A stretch of 64,000 nucleotides of DNA from Lytechinus variegatus (taxonomy: Eukaryota; Echinodermata; Echinoidea; Temnopleuroida; Toxopneustidae), in assembly GCF_018143015.1 (NCBI RefSeq), contig NC_054747.1, positions 32,517,733 to 32,581,732 of the forward strand. Direction: 5' to 3'. The translations under genes were made by a program, and so were the position numbers. Below, piece after piece: positions 1 through 9,604 of the stretch (position 1 is its first letter; each line of letters begins with the position of its first letter). The notes below the pieces were generated by a model. The model was not told the DNA's origin. It searched no databases and saw nothing but the letters and a program-made list of their open reading frames with translations.

Positions 1-298
1 GTAGAAGTAGTAGTAGCAGTAAGAGTAGTAGTAGTAGTAGTTTTAGTAGTAGTAGTAGTAGTAGGAGGAGTAGCAGTAGTAGAAGTAGTAGTAGCAGTAA
101 GAGTAGTAGTAGTAGTTTTAGTAGTAGTAGTAGTAGTAGTAGTAGTAGGAGTAGTAGTAGTAGTAGTAGTAGTAGTAGGAGTAGCAGTAGTAGTAGGAGT
201 AGCAGTAGTAGTAGGAGTAGGAGTAGGAGTAGGAGTAGTAGTAGTAGTAGTAGTAGTAGTTTTAGTAGTAGTAGTAGTAGGAGTAGTAGTAGGAGTAG

Positions 299-352
<54 letters not shown>

Positions 353-499
353 GAGTAGGAGTAGGAGTAGCAGTAGTAGAAGTAGTAGTAGCAGTAAGAG
401 TAGTAGTAGTAGTAGTTTTAGTAGTAGTAGTAGTAGTAGGAGGAAGAGTAGCAGTAGTAGAAGTAGTAGTAGCAGTAAGAGTAGTAGTAGTAGTAGTTT

Positions 500-553
<54 letters not shown>

Positions 554-676
554 GAGTAGTAGTAGTAGTAGTAGTAGTTGTAGGAGTAGCAGTAGTAGTA
601 GGAGTAGCAGTAGTAGTAGGAGTAGGAGTAGGAGTAGTAGTAGTAGTAGCAGTAAGAGTAGTAGTAGTAGTAGTTT

Positions 677-727
<51 letters not shown>

Positions 728-820
728 GAGTAGTAGTAGTAGTAGTAGTAGGAGTAGCAGTAGTAGTAGTAGTAGGAGTAGCAGTAGTAGTAGTAGTAGT
801 TTTAGTAGTAGTAGTAGTTT

Positions 821-874
<54 letters not shown>

Positions 875-892
875 GAGTAGTAGTAGGAGTAG

Positions 893-937
<45 letters not shown>

Positions 938-982
938 GAGTAGGAGTAGGAGTAGCAGTAGTAGAAGTAGTAGTAGCAGTAA

Positions 983-1021
<39 letters not shown>

Positions 1022-1269
1022 GAGGAGGAGTAGCAGTAGTAGAAGTAGTAGTAGCAGTAAGAGTAGTAGTAGTAGTTTTAGTAGTAGTAGTAGTAGTAGT
1101 AGTAGTAGGAGTAGTAGTAGTAGTAGTAGTAGTAGGAGTAGTAGTAGTAGTAGGAGTAGTAGTAGTAGTAGGAGTAGTAGTAGGAGTAGTAGTAGTAGGA
1201 GTAGGAGTAGGAGTAGGAGTAGTAGTAGTAGTATAGTAGTAGCAGTAAGAGTAGTAGTAGTAGTAGTTT

Positions 1270-1323
<54 letters not shown>

Positions 1324-1470
1324 GAGTAGTAGGAGTAGTAGTAGTAGTAGTAGTAGTAGGAGTAGCAGTAGTAGTAGTAGTAGGAGTAGCAGTAGTAGTA
1401 GGAGTAGGAGTAGTAGTAGTAGTAGTAGTAGTTTTAGTAGTAGTAGTAGTAGGAGTAGTAGTAGGAGTAG

Positions 1471-1533
<63 letters not shown>

Positions 1534-1686
1534 GAGTAGGAGTAGGAGTAGCAGTAGTAGAAGTAGTAGTAGCAGTAAGAGTAGTAGTAGTAGTAGTTTT
1601 AGTAGTAGTAGTAGTAGTAGTAGGAGGAGGAGTAGCAGTAGTAGAAGTAGTAGTAGCAGTAAGAGTAGTAGTAGTAGTAGTAGTTT

Positions 1687-1761
<75 letters not shown>

Positions 1762-1854
1762 GAGTAGCAGTAGTAGTAGGAGTAGCAGTAGTAGTAGGAG
1801 TAGGAGTAGGAGTAGTAGTAGTAGTAGCAGTAAGAGTAGTAGTAGTAGTAGTTT

Positions 1855-1894
<40 letters not shown>

Positions 1895-1896
1895 TT

Positions 1897-1953
<57 letters not shown>

Positions 1954-2040
1954 GAGTAGTAGGAGTAGTAGTAGTAGTAGTAGTAGGAGTAGCAGTAGTA
2001 GTAGTAGTAGGAGTAGCAGTAGTAGTAGGAGTAGGAGTAG

Positions 2041-2086
<46 letters not shown>

Positions 2087-2130
2087 TTTAGTAGTAGTAG
2101 TAGTAGTAGTAGGAGTAGTAGTAGGAGTAG

Positions 2131-2175
<45 letters not shown>

Positions 2176-2238
2176 GAGTAGGAGTAGCAGTAGTAGAAGT
2201 AGTAGTAGTAGCAGTAGAGAGTAGTAGTAGTAGTAGTT

Positions 2239-2304
<66 letters not shown>

Positions 2305-2394
2305 GAGTAGGAGTAGTAGTAGTAGTAGTAGTAGAAGTAGGAGTAGCAGTAGTAGAAGTAGTAGTAGCAGTAAGAGTAGTAGTAGTAGCAGTAA

Positions 2395-2425
<31 letters not shown>

Positions 2426-2469
2426 TTTAGTAGTAGTAGTAGTAGTAGTAGGAGTAGTAGTAGGAGTAG

Positions 2470-2546
<77 letters not shown>

Positions 2547-2597
2547 TAGGAGTAGGAGTAGTAGTAGTAGTAGTGGTAGTAGTAGTAGTAATAGTAG
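1..2597. repeat. (AGT)n trinucleotide satellite with higher-order structure
   Basis: About 2.6 kb of nearly pure AGT triplets, broken by recurrent variant triplets (AGG, AGC, AGA, TTT). A marker block, AGAAGTAG followed by GTAGCAGTAAGAG, recurs near 1, 81, 379, 460, 963, 1041, 1560, 1644, 2187 and 2354. The blocks come mostly in pairs about 80 bp apart, and the pairs repeat every 0.58-0.63 kb. The array therefore grew by duplicating long blocks as well as by slippage of single triplets. It runs off the left edge. Poly-Tyr and poly-Leu frames read through it are an artefact. Confidence 0.97.
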
Positions 2598-3296
2598 CTT
2601 ATTTTCAAAAATTTTCAAACTTTAATACTAAATGTTACCAGGGGAGTGAAACCACTCATCCAAGGTCCTTCGTTTCAAAAATACTTTTTTTCTACAAGCT
2701 TAGGCGGCGATTTGCGGTTTAGGTGCAATTTGCGGTTTAGGGCCTTGACACGCGTGTGTGTGTGTGTATGTGTGTGTTTGTGCGTGCGTGTATGTATGTA
2801 TGTAAATAATCAAAATGTGTTAAGAAAAATGCCGTAGAAATAAAATCGTAGATTTTTAAAGGAGAGTAACTCTCAAAAAGGAAAGGTAAAGTCAAACTCT
2901 TCGTCAGTGCCCATTTTGTGACAAAAAAGGAGAATTTGAAATCTGTTTTTATAATAGTAATAATTTATTTTTGTTTTGTATGGTTTATGAATTTATGATT
3001 ATGTTGTATTATTATTATTATATTCGATGCAAATTTTTGTAAAGCGCTTTGGTACAAACGTGAATAGCGTTTCTTAACTACAAGTAATAAATATGATAGT
3101 CATGAATATTATGTTCAGCCTTGTTTGAAATTGTGGTACATAAATCAGGTAAACCGTCTGTATCACGTTTGCTGAATGACATTAGTTCTATCACAGAAGG
3201 TGATCAGATGAAAGTATGGTACAATATAATAAGAATACAGATGTAATGGATGTATGAATGGATGCAGTATGATAATGGATAAAGTATGGATGAACC
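2598..3296. other. AT-rich stretch with (TG)n tract, no gene seen
   Basis: Simple AT-rich sequence. A (TG)n/(TATG)n microsatellite lies at about 2753-2803. A segment near 3035-3090 (TGTAAAGCGCTTTGG then an AATAAAT run) resembles the 3' tails of sea urchin SINEs but has no recognisable tRNA-like head. No exon with plausible splice sites was seen. Confidence 0.6.
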
Positions 3297-3530
3297 ACCC
3301 CCCCCCCCCCGCATTGTCTGTTTTAATCATCCTCCCCTGTGTATGAATAATAACAATGCTAATGATGATAATAATAATAATATTGATAATAATGATGATA
3401 ACACTAATGATAATGATAGTGATAAAAATAATAATGATAATTATGATATGAATAATTATTATTATTATCATCATTATTATTAGTATTACTATACAATAAT
3501 GATAATGATAATAATATTACCTATAATAAA
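3297..3530. repeat. poly-C run and degenerate (AAT/GAT)n microsatellite
   Basis: A C homopolymer of about 14 bases (3297-3310) is followed by roughly 180 bp of imperfect AAT, GAT and ATT triplets. Frames through it give poly-Asn or poly-Ile and are not genes. Confidence 0.9.
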
Positions 3531-3570
3531 ATAGGCATATATCGTGCCATCTAGTATTCCGAGACCATTG

Positions 3571-3820
3571 TTTATTATCATTATTATTATTATTACCCCG
3601 GCTTTAGTTCGAGCTGCCTTTCAGCGCTCAGTGCATCAGTAGTAGGTCGTTGATTCAAGATATTAATCCTACCGGTTACCCATCCACCTCACATGGGTTG
3701 AGTGCAGCACAATGAATGTAGGTGAATATGTTGCTGCCAAAAACACGCAAAGAATGGGATTTGAACCCACGTCCCTCTGAATGAAAAACGAGGGTTGGAA
3801 CCATTAGACCCCGGCGCCCC
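3571..3820 (-). mobile_element. tRNA-derived SINE, minus strand
   Basis: Read on the minus strand, the element opens with a tRNA-like head. The A-box region is GGTCTAATGGTTCC, near 3800. The B-box is GGGTTCAAATCCC, at about 3756-3768. A tRNA-unrelated body follows, containing CACTCAACCCATGTGAGG and a GGGTAACCGGTAGG motif, then an AAT-rich tail at 3571-3596. The D-arm resembles tRNA-Glu (compare the well-known TCTAGTGGTTA). The copies at 6183-6465 and 50575-50776 share the body motif of an ACCCAGGT-type segment next to GGGTACC. Too degenerate and too long to be a tRNA gene. Confidence 0.8.
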
Positions 3821-5015
3821 TTGAAGAAACAAAATGATGATAAATACATTTTTAGATTTAAGGTGCATCCCCTTTTGGATTTTTTTTATTGTTTTCAATT
3901 TTATGAATTATACTGAATAATGAATATGAAAAATTATAAAAAGAATATACAAATTAAACAGTGGTTTGCATAAACACATTATTTTTTTCTAAGGCATGTT
4001 TTTAACGGAGTTCGATATATCATTTGGGTGAATGAATATGTGTATAGTATTGCTCGTAGAATCCAACAATTTCACACATTATGAGAGGTAATATGCATTA
4101 TTCCCAAAAAAACTTCTCTGAACAAATATAGTAGCAATCATCTAGCCCTATTTAATATTTTACATTATCGTAATATTTTATGCATATGAACAGTTCAATA
4201 TCCTTTTTTTATTGTGATTTGATATTAATTTGCATGATTTATGCAAATTAGGCAGTAATTCATGTTAAAAAATTGTTTTTTCCGTAATTGGTTTTCTTTC
4301 TTGCATCCACCTTAGAATCAAACCAAGTAATGCGTTCGTATTTAATGAATAACGTTAATTGAATTAATTGTACTTAGATCATGTACCTTTACATTGATCA
4401 AATGCTTTCATGGGAATTTGAGAGTTATTTGCACTGACATTTTTAAGATTGATAAATTCCATTTGATATATTTCCATTATTATATACTCCACACAAATAG
4501 TTCAGGATACGTGAAATATACTCTAATAAATTATGTAAAATAGGTACATGTAGTTTTATACAGGGATACCCAAAATATTTATTCGCAATTTTTGATTCCT
4601 TTCGTCCGCAGAGTCTTTGTGTCAAATTTTAGAGGTGTTTGGGTTCATCATACACATTTATTAAAGATCTCATAGTTAATAAACATGCAAATATATGCAA
4701 ATAACTTGCTTATTTGCATAAATACAGAGTGTTTCATTGGATTAATCTTATTTTCTTTTGACCCAAGGAACATTTTTGTCAAGCGGAGCAAGAAATGGAA
4801 CGTGTGTGGCAGTCTCGCCTGCATTACGCAATTCGAGATAGGAGCAGTCCTGCCTTTGAAAGGAGCTGATGAATAATCATTCATAGAAAAATTACAATTC
4901 CTCAAATAACCCCAACATGGCCACAGTTCGTTGACCCTAAGTGACCTTTGACCTTAATCAGGTAACCTGAAACTCATGCAAGATGTTAAATGATACTTGA
5001 TTACTCTTATTTCTT
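3821..5015. other. unassigned AT-rich sequence
   Basis: About 1.2 kb with no recognisable gene, repeat ends or splice-bounded frame. The only notable feature is the nuclear-receptor-like site at 4942-4954, listed separately. Confidence 0.55.
4942..4954 (-). promoter_or_regulatory. DR1 nuclear-receptor-like motif (sequence match only)
   Basis: The plus strand reads TGACCTTTGACCT. Its complement AGGTCAAAGGTCA is an exact direct repeat of AGGTCA with a one-base spacer, the classical DR1 site bound by HNF4, RXR and PPAR-type receptors. No gene is near and motifs of this kind can be part of dispersed repeats, so function is not claimed. Confidence 0.3.
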
Positions 5016-5600
5016 AAAGGGATGATCTAGGCTAAAAGTATGAATAGTTTAATAAGTAGAGTAGAGTTCACTTAGCAAAATGCCGAAAATTTCATCAAAA
5101 ACGGATAACAAATAACAAAGTTATTGAATTTCAAAGTTTAGCAATATTTTGTGAAAACAGTCGTCATGAATATTCATTAGGTGGGCTGATGATGTCACAT
5201 CTCCACTTGTTCTTTTGTATTTTATTATATGAAATTAGGTTTATTCAAATTTTTCCTCCAATAACTAGAAAAACTGGATTGACATCTGATTTAGTGCATT
5301 GGATATTTATTGCTGCAACTTATTTCATTATAAGGGAGAAATATTGTTCACACAAACAAGAAATAATGAAAAAATTATGATTTTATGTAATAACATAATA
5401 AAACGGAAAGTGGAGATGTGACATCATCAGCCCACCTAATGAATATTCATGAGGACTGTTTTCACAAAATATTGCTAAACTTTAAACTTCAATAACTTTA
5501 TTATTTGTTATCCGATTTTGATGAAATGTTCGGCAATTTGCTCTGGGAATTCTACTCTATGTATTAAGATATTAATATTTTCAGCCCGGACCATTCCTTT
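5016..5600. mobile_element. long-arm palindromic MITE, 585 bp
   Basis: The first about 190 bp and last about 195 bp are inverted copies of each other. The left arm starts AAAGGGATGATCTAGGCT; the right arm, reversed, starts AAAGGAATGGTCCGGGCT. Both contain GCCGAAAATTTCATCAAAA-like and ATGAATATTCATTAGGTGGG motifs and end at the ATGTCACATCTCCACTT segment. The central 195 bp is not palindromic and has no useful reading frame. The arms differ at roughly one base in ten, so the copy is old. The superfamily is unclear: no clean target duplication could be read. Confidence 0.85.
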
Positions 5601-5659
5601 CAGTTTCAAAATCAAAGGTGCCGTCGCCGCCGTCGGAAAAGCGGCGCCTATAGTCTCGC

Positions 5660-5790
5660 TCTGCGGGAGTAAATATCCGAGGGGGTATATGTCGGGGGGG
5701 GGGGTAAATGTCCGGGGGTAGATGTCCGGGGGAAGATGTCCAGGGGGTTAATGTCTGGGGTAGATGTCCGGGGAGGGGGTAGATGTCCTC
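5660..5790. repeat. G-rich short tandem repeat
   Basis: About seven degenerate copies of a 15-20 bp unit of the form GGGGTAGATGTCCG, with runs of up to ten G. It follows a GC-rich stretch (GCCGTCGCCGCCGTCGG) at about 5619-5640. No coding sense. Confidence 0.85.
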
Positions 5791-6182
5791 GAATCGTGTG
5801 CAGCCTACAAACCTGATGCTTTATCGTCAACATTTTTTTTTCTTCAAAAGGAAGAAACAGTGGTTGGAATTTGAACCCGAGGGGTTCTCCCGCCCACGTT
5901 CCCCGTACAATAGCAGCTCCCTAATGGGTGCTAATGAGTGCAATTTAAGAGTTGCAATTACACTTGTGAACCTCTATAAGGGTGTAGTAAGCTGAAATAT
6001 CAAGCGCCCTATAGGAGGCAGAGATGAGTCACGTAAGAGAGGTGCAAAATTGAATATTTCTTAATGTCTAGTATAACGCCCCTGAAGGCAAATATTCATG
6101 CTTATGTTGCAGAGGAACACTTGTTGGTGCAGATGATGATAAAAAAACCAAAGGTACAAGATGAAAGCCCCTAAGTGAAGAA
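5791..6182. other. unassigned, between tandem repeat and SINE
   Basis: About 390 bp. It contains TTTGAACCCGAGGGGTTC (about 5870-5890), which faintly recalls a tRNA B-box, but no A-box or tail could be paired with it. No gene seen. Confidence 0.4.
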
Positions 6183-6465
6183 TTGCAGTGGTGTAGCTGT
6201 TCTGACTCTCGCCTTGTAATCAGAGGGTTGTGTGTTAGAATCCCACCATGGCCTAGCATCCTTTGGCACCGGGCGTCAATCCACAATTGCCACTCTCCGC
6301 CCAGGTGTCAAATGGGTACCCGGTAGGATGTCAAAGGTTATGTAGTATGCCCAGCGATTGAGTCTTGCAACTCTTGTTGGAATGCTCCCTAGGGAGTGGA
6401 GAAGGTGCATACATTGTATGCAGGCATGTAAGGATCCAATGACCGGGGTAAATCTGTCGCGCTTA
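6183..6465 (+). mobile_element. SINE, left part (split by a DNA transposon)
   Basis: A plus-strand tRNA-like head (GTGGTGTAGCTG, then GGGTTGTGTGTTAGAATCCC) is followed by the SINE body (CACTCTCCGCCCAGGTG, AATGGGTACCCGG). It stops abruptly at GCGCTTA, where the Harbinger-like element begins. The tail resumes at 8226. Joining TTA|GAGACG across the insertion restores the continuous SINE tail. Confidence 0.75.
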
Positions 6466-8225
6466 GGCCCCCATCTCACTAGGATGGCGATCATGGCGAC
6501 CATGGCGACCATGGCGATCTGTCTAAATCCCGCAAAGCGTAGCAGAATCGTCCTCGAATTCTATTTTTAGCCTGCGAGGCGATTGCACTACAACTTCACT
6601 GCGACGGACCTGCGCTGAAGGCGATGGTAATACGCTGGTAGTACGACGCTGCCACTCTCTTGCCACGATTTGAGGCAGATGTGATGCGCTGCTTCTGCGA
6701 TCAAAGCGACCGTACAACGAGGCCCATACGCTAATTAGGACCTCGGTACGGTGGTGCTACGAATGGAACGATTGTGTTACGTTCATGATGGGCTCTTGAA
6801 ACGATTTCAAGCAATCGGCATATTGATCGCGGCACATGAGACATTTTTCAGTCGATTGCCAACCTCCGACCAAGATGGATGTCCAGAATTTGGTTGGACT
6901 TATACATCTTAGCATTATACAACAACTTCAATTAGAAGTTGAATACGAGGACCTGATACGAGGACAGTAGGAGGAGGCCAAAAAGATACTGGGTCCGATC
7001 CTGGCTGTCACTTAAGTCATAATATACAATATATATTAGAATTTCGTTCAAAAGATGTCGATGAGCCTAATAGTTAATATGAGGGATGCATCCAGAATTT
7101 CATAAAAGAGCATAAAAATGTTATACATATTTTGTTTATTTTTTTCCACAAAAGTTTGTCACTCAAAATTGTTAGGTAAATTCCTTTCAAATTTGCTTTC
7201 AAGAAGTAGTCTACTGATGTGAGAGCACTCATAAGGGGGGGGGGGGCACAATGCCAGAATCCCCATAAAGTGTGCTTTCCCAATCAATACATCAGTGATC
7301 GAATCATTAAAACTTTAATATTGTTTACTGTCACTGTAGTTAGAATTCATTCTATTTTTAAAACATATTCAATTTATATATTTTTGCGGAGGTAACCCAT
7401 TTCGTCATCAAGACATGCGAGCGTCTTTTTTTCTCTCTTTCAAGCTGGCTCAGCAGTTAGATTTTCATCCTCCTACTATACCTCCTCCTCCTCCTCCTCT
7501 TCCTCCTCCTCCTCTACCACCACCATAACCTCTTGTTCGCTTCCTCTTGGACCGCCGGCATAACAGATTGGGCAGCTTCCCTTTTTGGTCCTTTTTCTGG
7601 GAAGTATATTTGAAAACGTCGTGGTGTCGCCTCGTAATCTGTTGAAAATGTGATAATCCGCTACCATCGGCACGTTGTTTCATAGCAGCGCAGACGGTCG
7701 CTGCTCAATCGCTGGCCAGTCATCAGCGGCGCAGCAAAAGCGCAACGCGAATGCCTGCAGCGGGCTGAGAACGTGTGCCACATGCCACCCAAAGGGAAAG
7801 CGTCGTGGTGGAAACGGTGTGAAGCGTGTCGAGCGCAAGGCAGTCGCCTCGTAAACGGAAGCAGCGTAGCAGAGTTGTCTTGGGAACGGGCCTGAAAAAC
7901 AAGGGCGATCGGTGCCGCTTTTAATGCGCTTCTACTACGCTTTGTGCGTTGGAGCTTCGTTACAGCTACGAATATGTCGTTTGTAATACGCTCTTGACTC
8001 GATTATGATGCGCTTTAGCACCTCCGCGATCTCGCTACGTAAGTTTTGAACATGTTCAAAATTTTGTGGCGACCAGGAAGATGGTGGCGATCCTTGCCGC
8101 TTCAGAAAAGATCAAGGTACGACGGAGAAGATTGAAAAGATCAAGCCACGTTCAAGCTACGATATACCACGCTTTGTCGATTTTTGACGATCGCAGCGGA
8201 ATCGCCATCTAGTGAGATGGGGGTA
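6466..8225. mobile_element. PIF/Harbinger-like non-autonomous DNA transposon inserted in a SINE
   Basis: The left end reads (GG)CCCCCATCTCACTAGGATGG. The right end read in reverse is (TA)CCCCCATCTCACTAGATGG. These are terminal inverted repeats of about 25 bp, ending in GGCGAT. TTA lies directly outside both ends (6463-6465 and 8226-8228), the 3-bp target typical of PIF/Harbinger. The interior, about 1.7 kb, has GC-rich subterminal zones with many GCG and CGC motifs (6540-6730 and 7680-8180) and an AT-rich middle. The longest frames, near 7465-7683 minus, run into a (TCC)n tract coding poly-Gly or poly-Glu and show no transposase motif. The exact outermost two bases are uncertain. Confidence 0.65.
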
Positions 8226-8276
8226 TTAGAGACGTTGTTCTGATGTGTTAAGCGCTATATAATATTATCATTATTT
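8226..8276 (+). mobile_element. SINE, right part (3' tail)
   Basis: TTAGAGACG, then GATGTGTTAAGCGCTATATAA and an ATTATCATTATT end. This is the typical tail of the SINE whose head and body are at 6183-6465, displaced by the 1.76-kb insertion. Confidence 0.75.
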
Positions 8277-9192
8277 GGCAAAAGAGTTCTTGGTGCAGCT
8301 TCACAATCTTTCGAATGAAAAAAAATCCTTGTTCGCATTTCGAATATTTGCCTGCATTTGAATGCTTCTGAACAATGAATACTTTGAAAGAAAGCAACAG
8401 AAAAGGGGGAAAGAATTCGCGACATGAAATATTACACATGCACTTTACAGTGTCTGTGTTTACTCAAATGTGTTTCCGTGCAAGGTCGAAACTAAATGCT
8501 AGGGGATTTTTTTTGTATAGCATGGCAACATAACATTATTGCGGGCATGAGATTACGTTCGACGCCATCATAGTTTGACGCAACACATTCAGACAAATGG
8601 AGTGCAAATATGGAATCCTCTAGTCCAGATATTCCACATAAGCTTTCAGCACTACAACATGAAATATTGTCGTATAAACCAGGAGAAAAGGCGTCCTGTG
8701 ATGATAAGCGAGTGGTTTTCCCTTCCAAGCTCATACTTGGTGTGATCGATCCGTATTGGAATTCACCTAGCATAGTGCCTAATATTCGTCGTGCCCTTCA
8801 TGGGGATGTGGAAGCAAAACCTACACCTTTCCAAGCCGAGCAGGAAGATCTGACCTCTTCCGTTGCCGTCATTGAAAAATATGGATTAGGTCTGTATATT
8901 CATTTAAAGAATTCGGGGCCTGTTTTGCATAAAGAAGATAAGCATATTTAAGTAAATATCTAACTACCTTGTCTTATTCTCTTTCGGAGGCAAATCTTAG
9001 CCAAAACGTCGCAGAATTTTGCAAGGAGTTTTTGCTCGTTAATTTAGAATGCATATGGCTAGTAACTTTTTTTAAGCAGTAGAGTCAGTATTCCATACAA
9101 AAGTTATAGGGCAAAATTCTTAACCAGGTGTATTTAATACATATCATATATATATTATATATATTTCGCCCTAACTTTGTTTGATATTGTAT
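8277..9192. other. unassigned, with one open frame
   Basis: Between the SINE tail and the 9.2-kb composite element. It holds the 113-codon frame described next and otherwise nothing recognised. Confidence 0.5.
8610..8951 (+). CDS. hypothetical 113-aa open frame, unrecognised
   Basis: An intact frame beginning MESSSPDIPHK and ending HKEDKHI, with a balanced amino-acid composition, unlike the low-complexity frames around it. There is no signal peptide, membrane segment or motif I recognise. An antisense frame of 93 codons overlaps it (8492-8773), which lowers confidence. It could be a small gene, an isolated exon, a captured fragment or chance. No splice acceptor or donor stands out at its borders and no polyadenylation signal was noted. 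Confidence 0.25.
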   Translation: MESSSPDIPHKLSALQHEILSYKPGEKASCDDKRVVFPSKLILGVIDPYWNSPSIVPNIRRALHGDVEAKPTPFQAEQEDLTSSVAVIEKYGLGLYIHLKNSGPVLHKEDKHI

Positions 9193-9604
9193 ACCCCTTA
9201 CCCGGGGGGGGGGGGGCACTCAGTATATAATGCATAGTGTGTATGTGCCGCGGAGGGGACCCTGTGGAGCCGTGATATGTGCAAACGCGTGGGATATGTG
9301 TAAACAACGGTATATGTGCAAAATTTCGCCGGGATATGTGTAAACAACGGAATTTGTGCAAACGCCACGCCGGGAAATGTGCAAATCTGTCAAAATTTAT
9401 CAACGGCATCTGTGCAAACGTGACGACGGGATATGTGCAAATGAACAATTTTCACGGGATAAGTGCAAACCTCCGGGATATGTGCAAATCACTGCATTTA
9501 TCCATATAAAGGCTAATTCTACTTAAATGTTTCATAAAATTACTGTTAAAAATGAGAAACATGCCTGCATAAGGGAGAAGCTATACAGTGACATCGACAT
9601 CGGT

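Noticed and set aside
2427-2618. 63-codon minus-strand frame rich in Leu and Tyr
   Set aside because: A direct read-through of the AGT satellite; no coding information.
3163-3483. Poly-Ile and poly-Asn frames on both strands
   Set aside because: Generated by the AAT/GAT microsatellite and the poly-C run.
3756-3820. Possible tRNA gene (B-box GGTTCAAATCC, minus strand; also near 50710)
   Set aside because: The cloverleaf is not closed, the sequence continues into a SINE body, and three related copies exist in the window.
9155-9509. Frames of 76-97 codons in the foldback arms (also 13621-13974)
   Set aside because: The same sequence reads open in several frames of both strands because of the GTGCAAA repetition; no motif.
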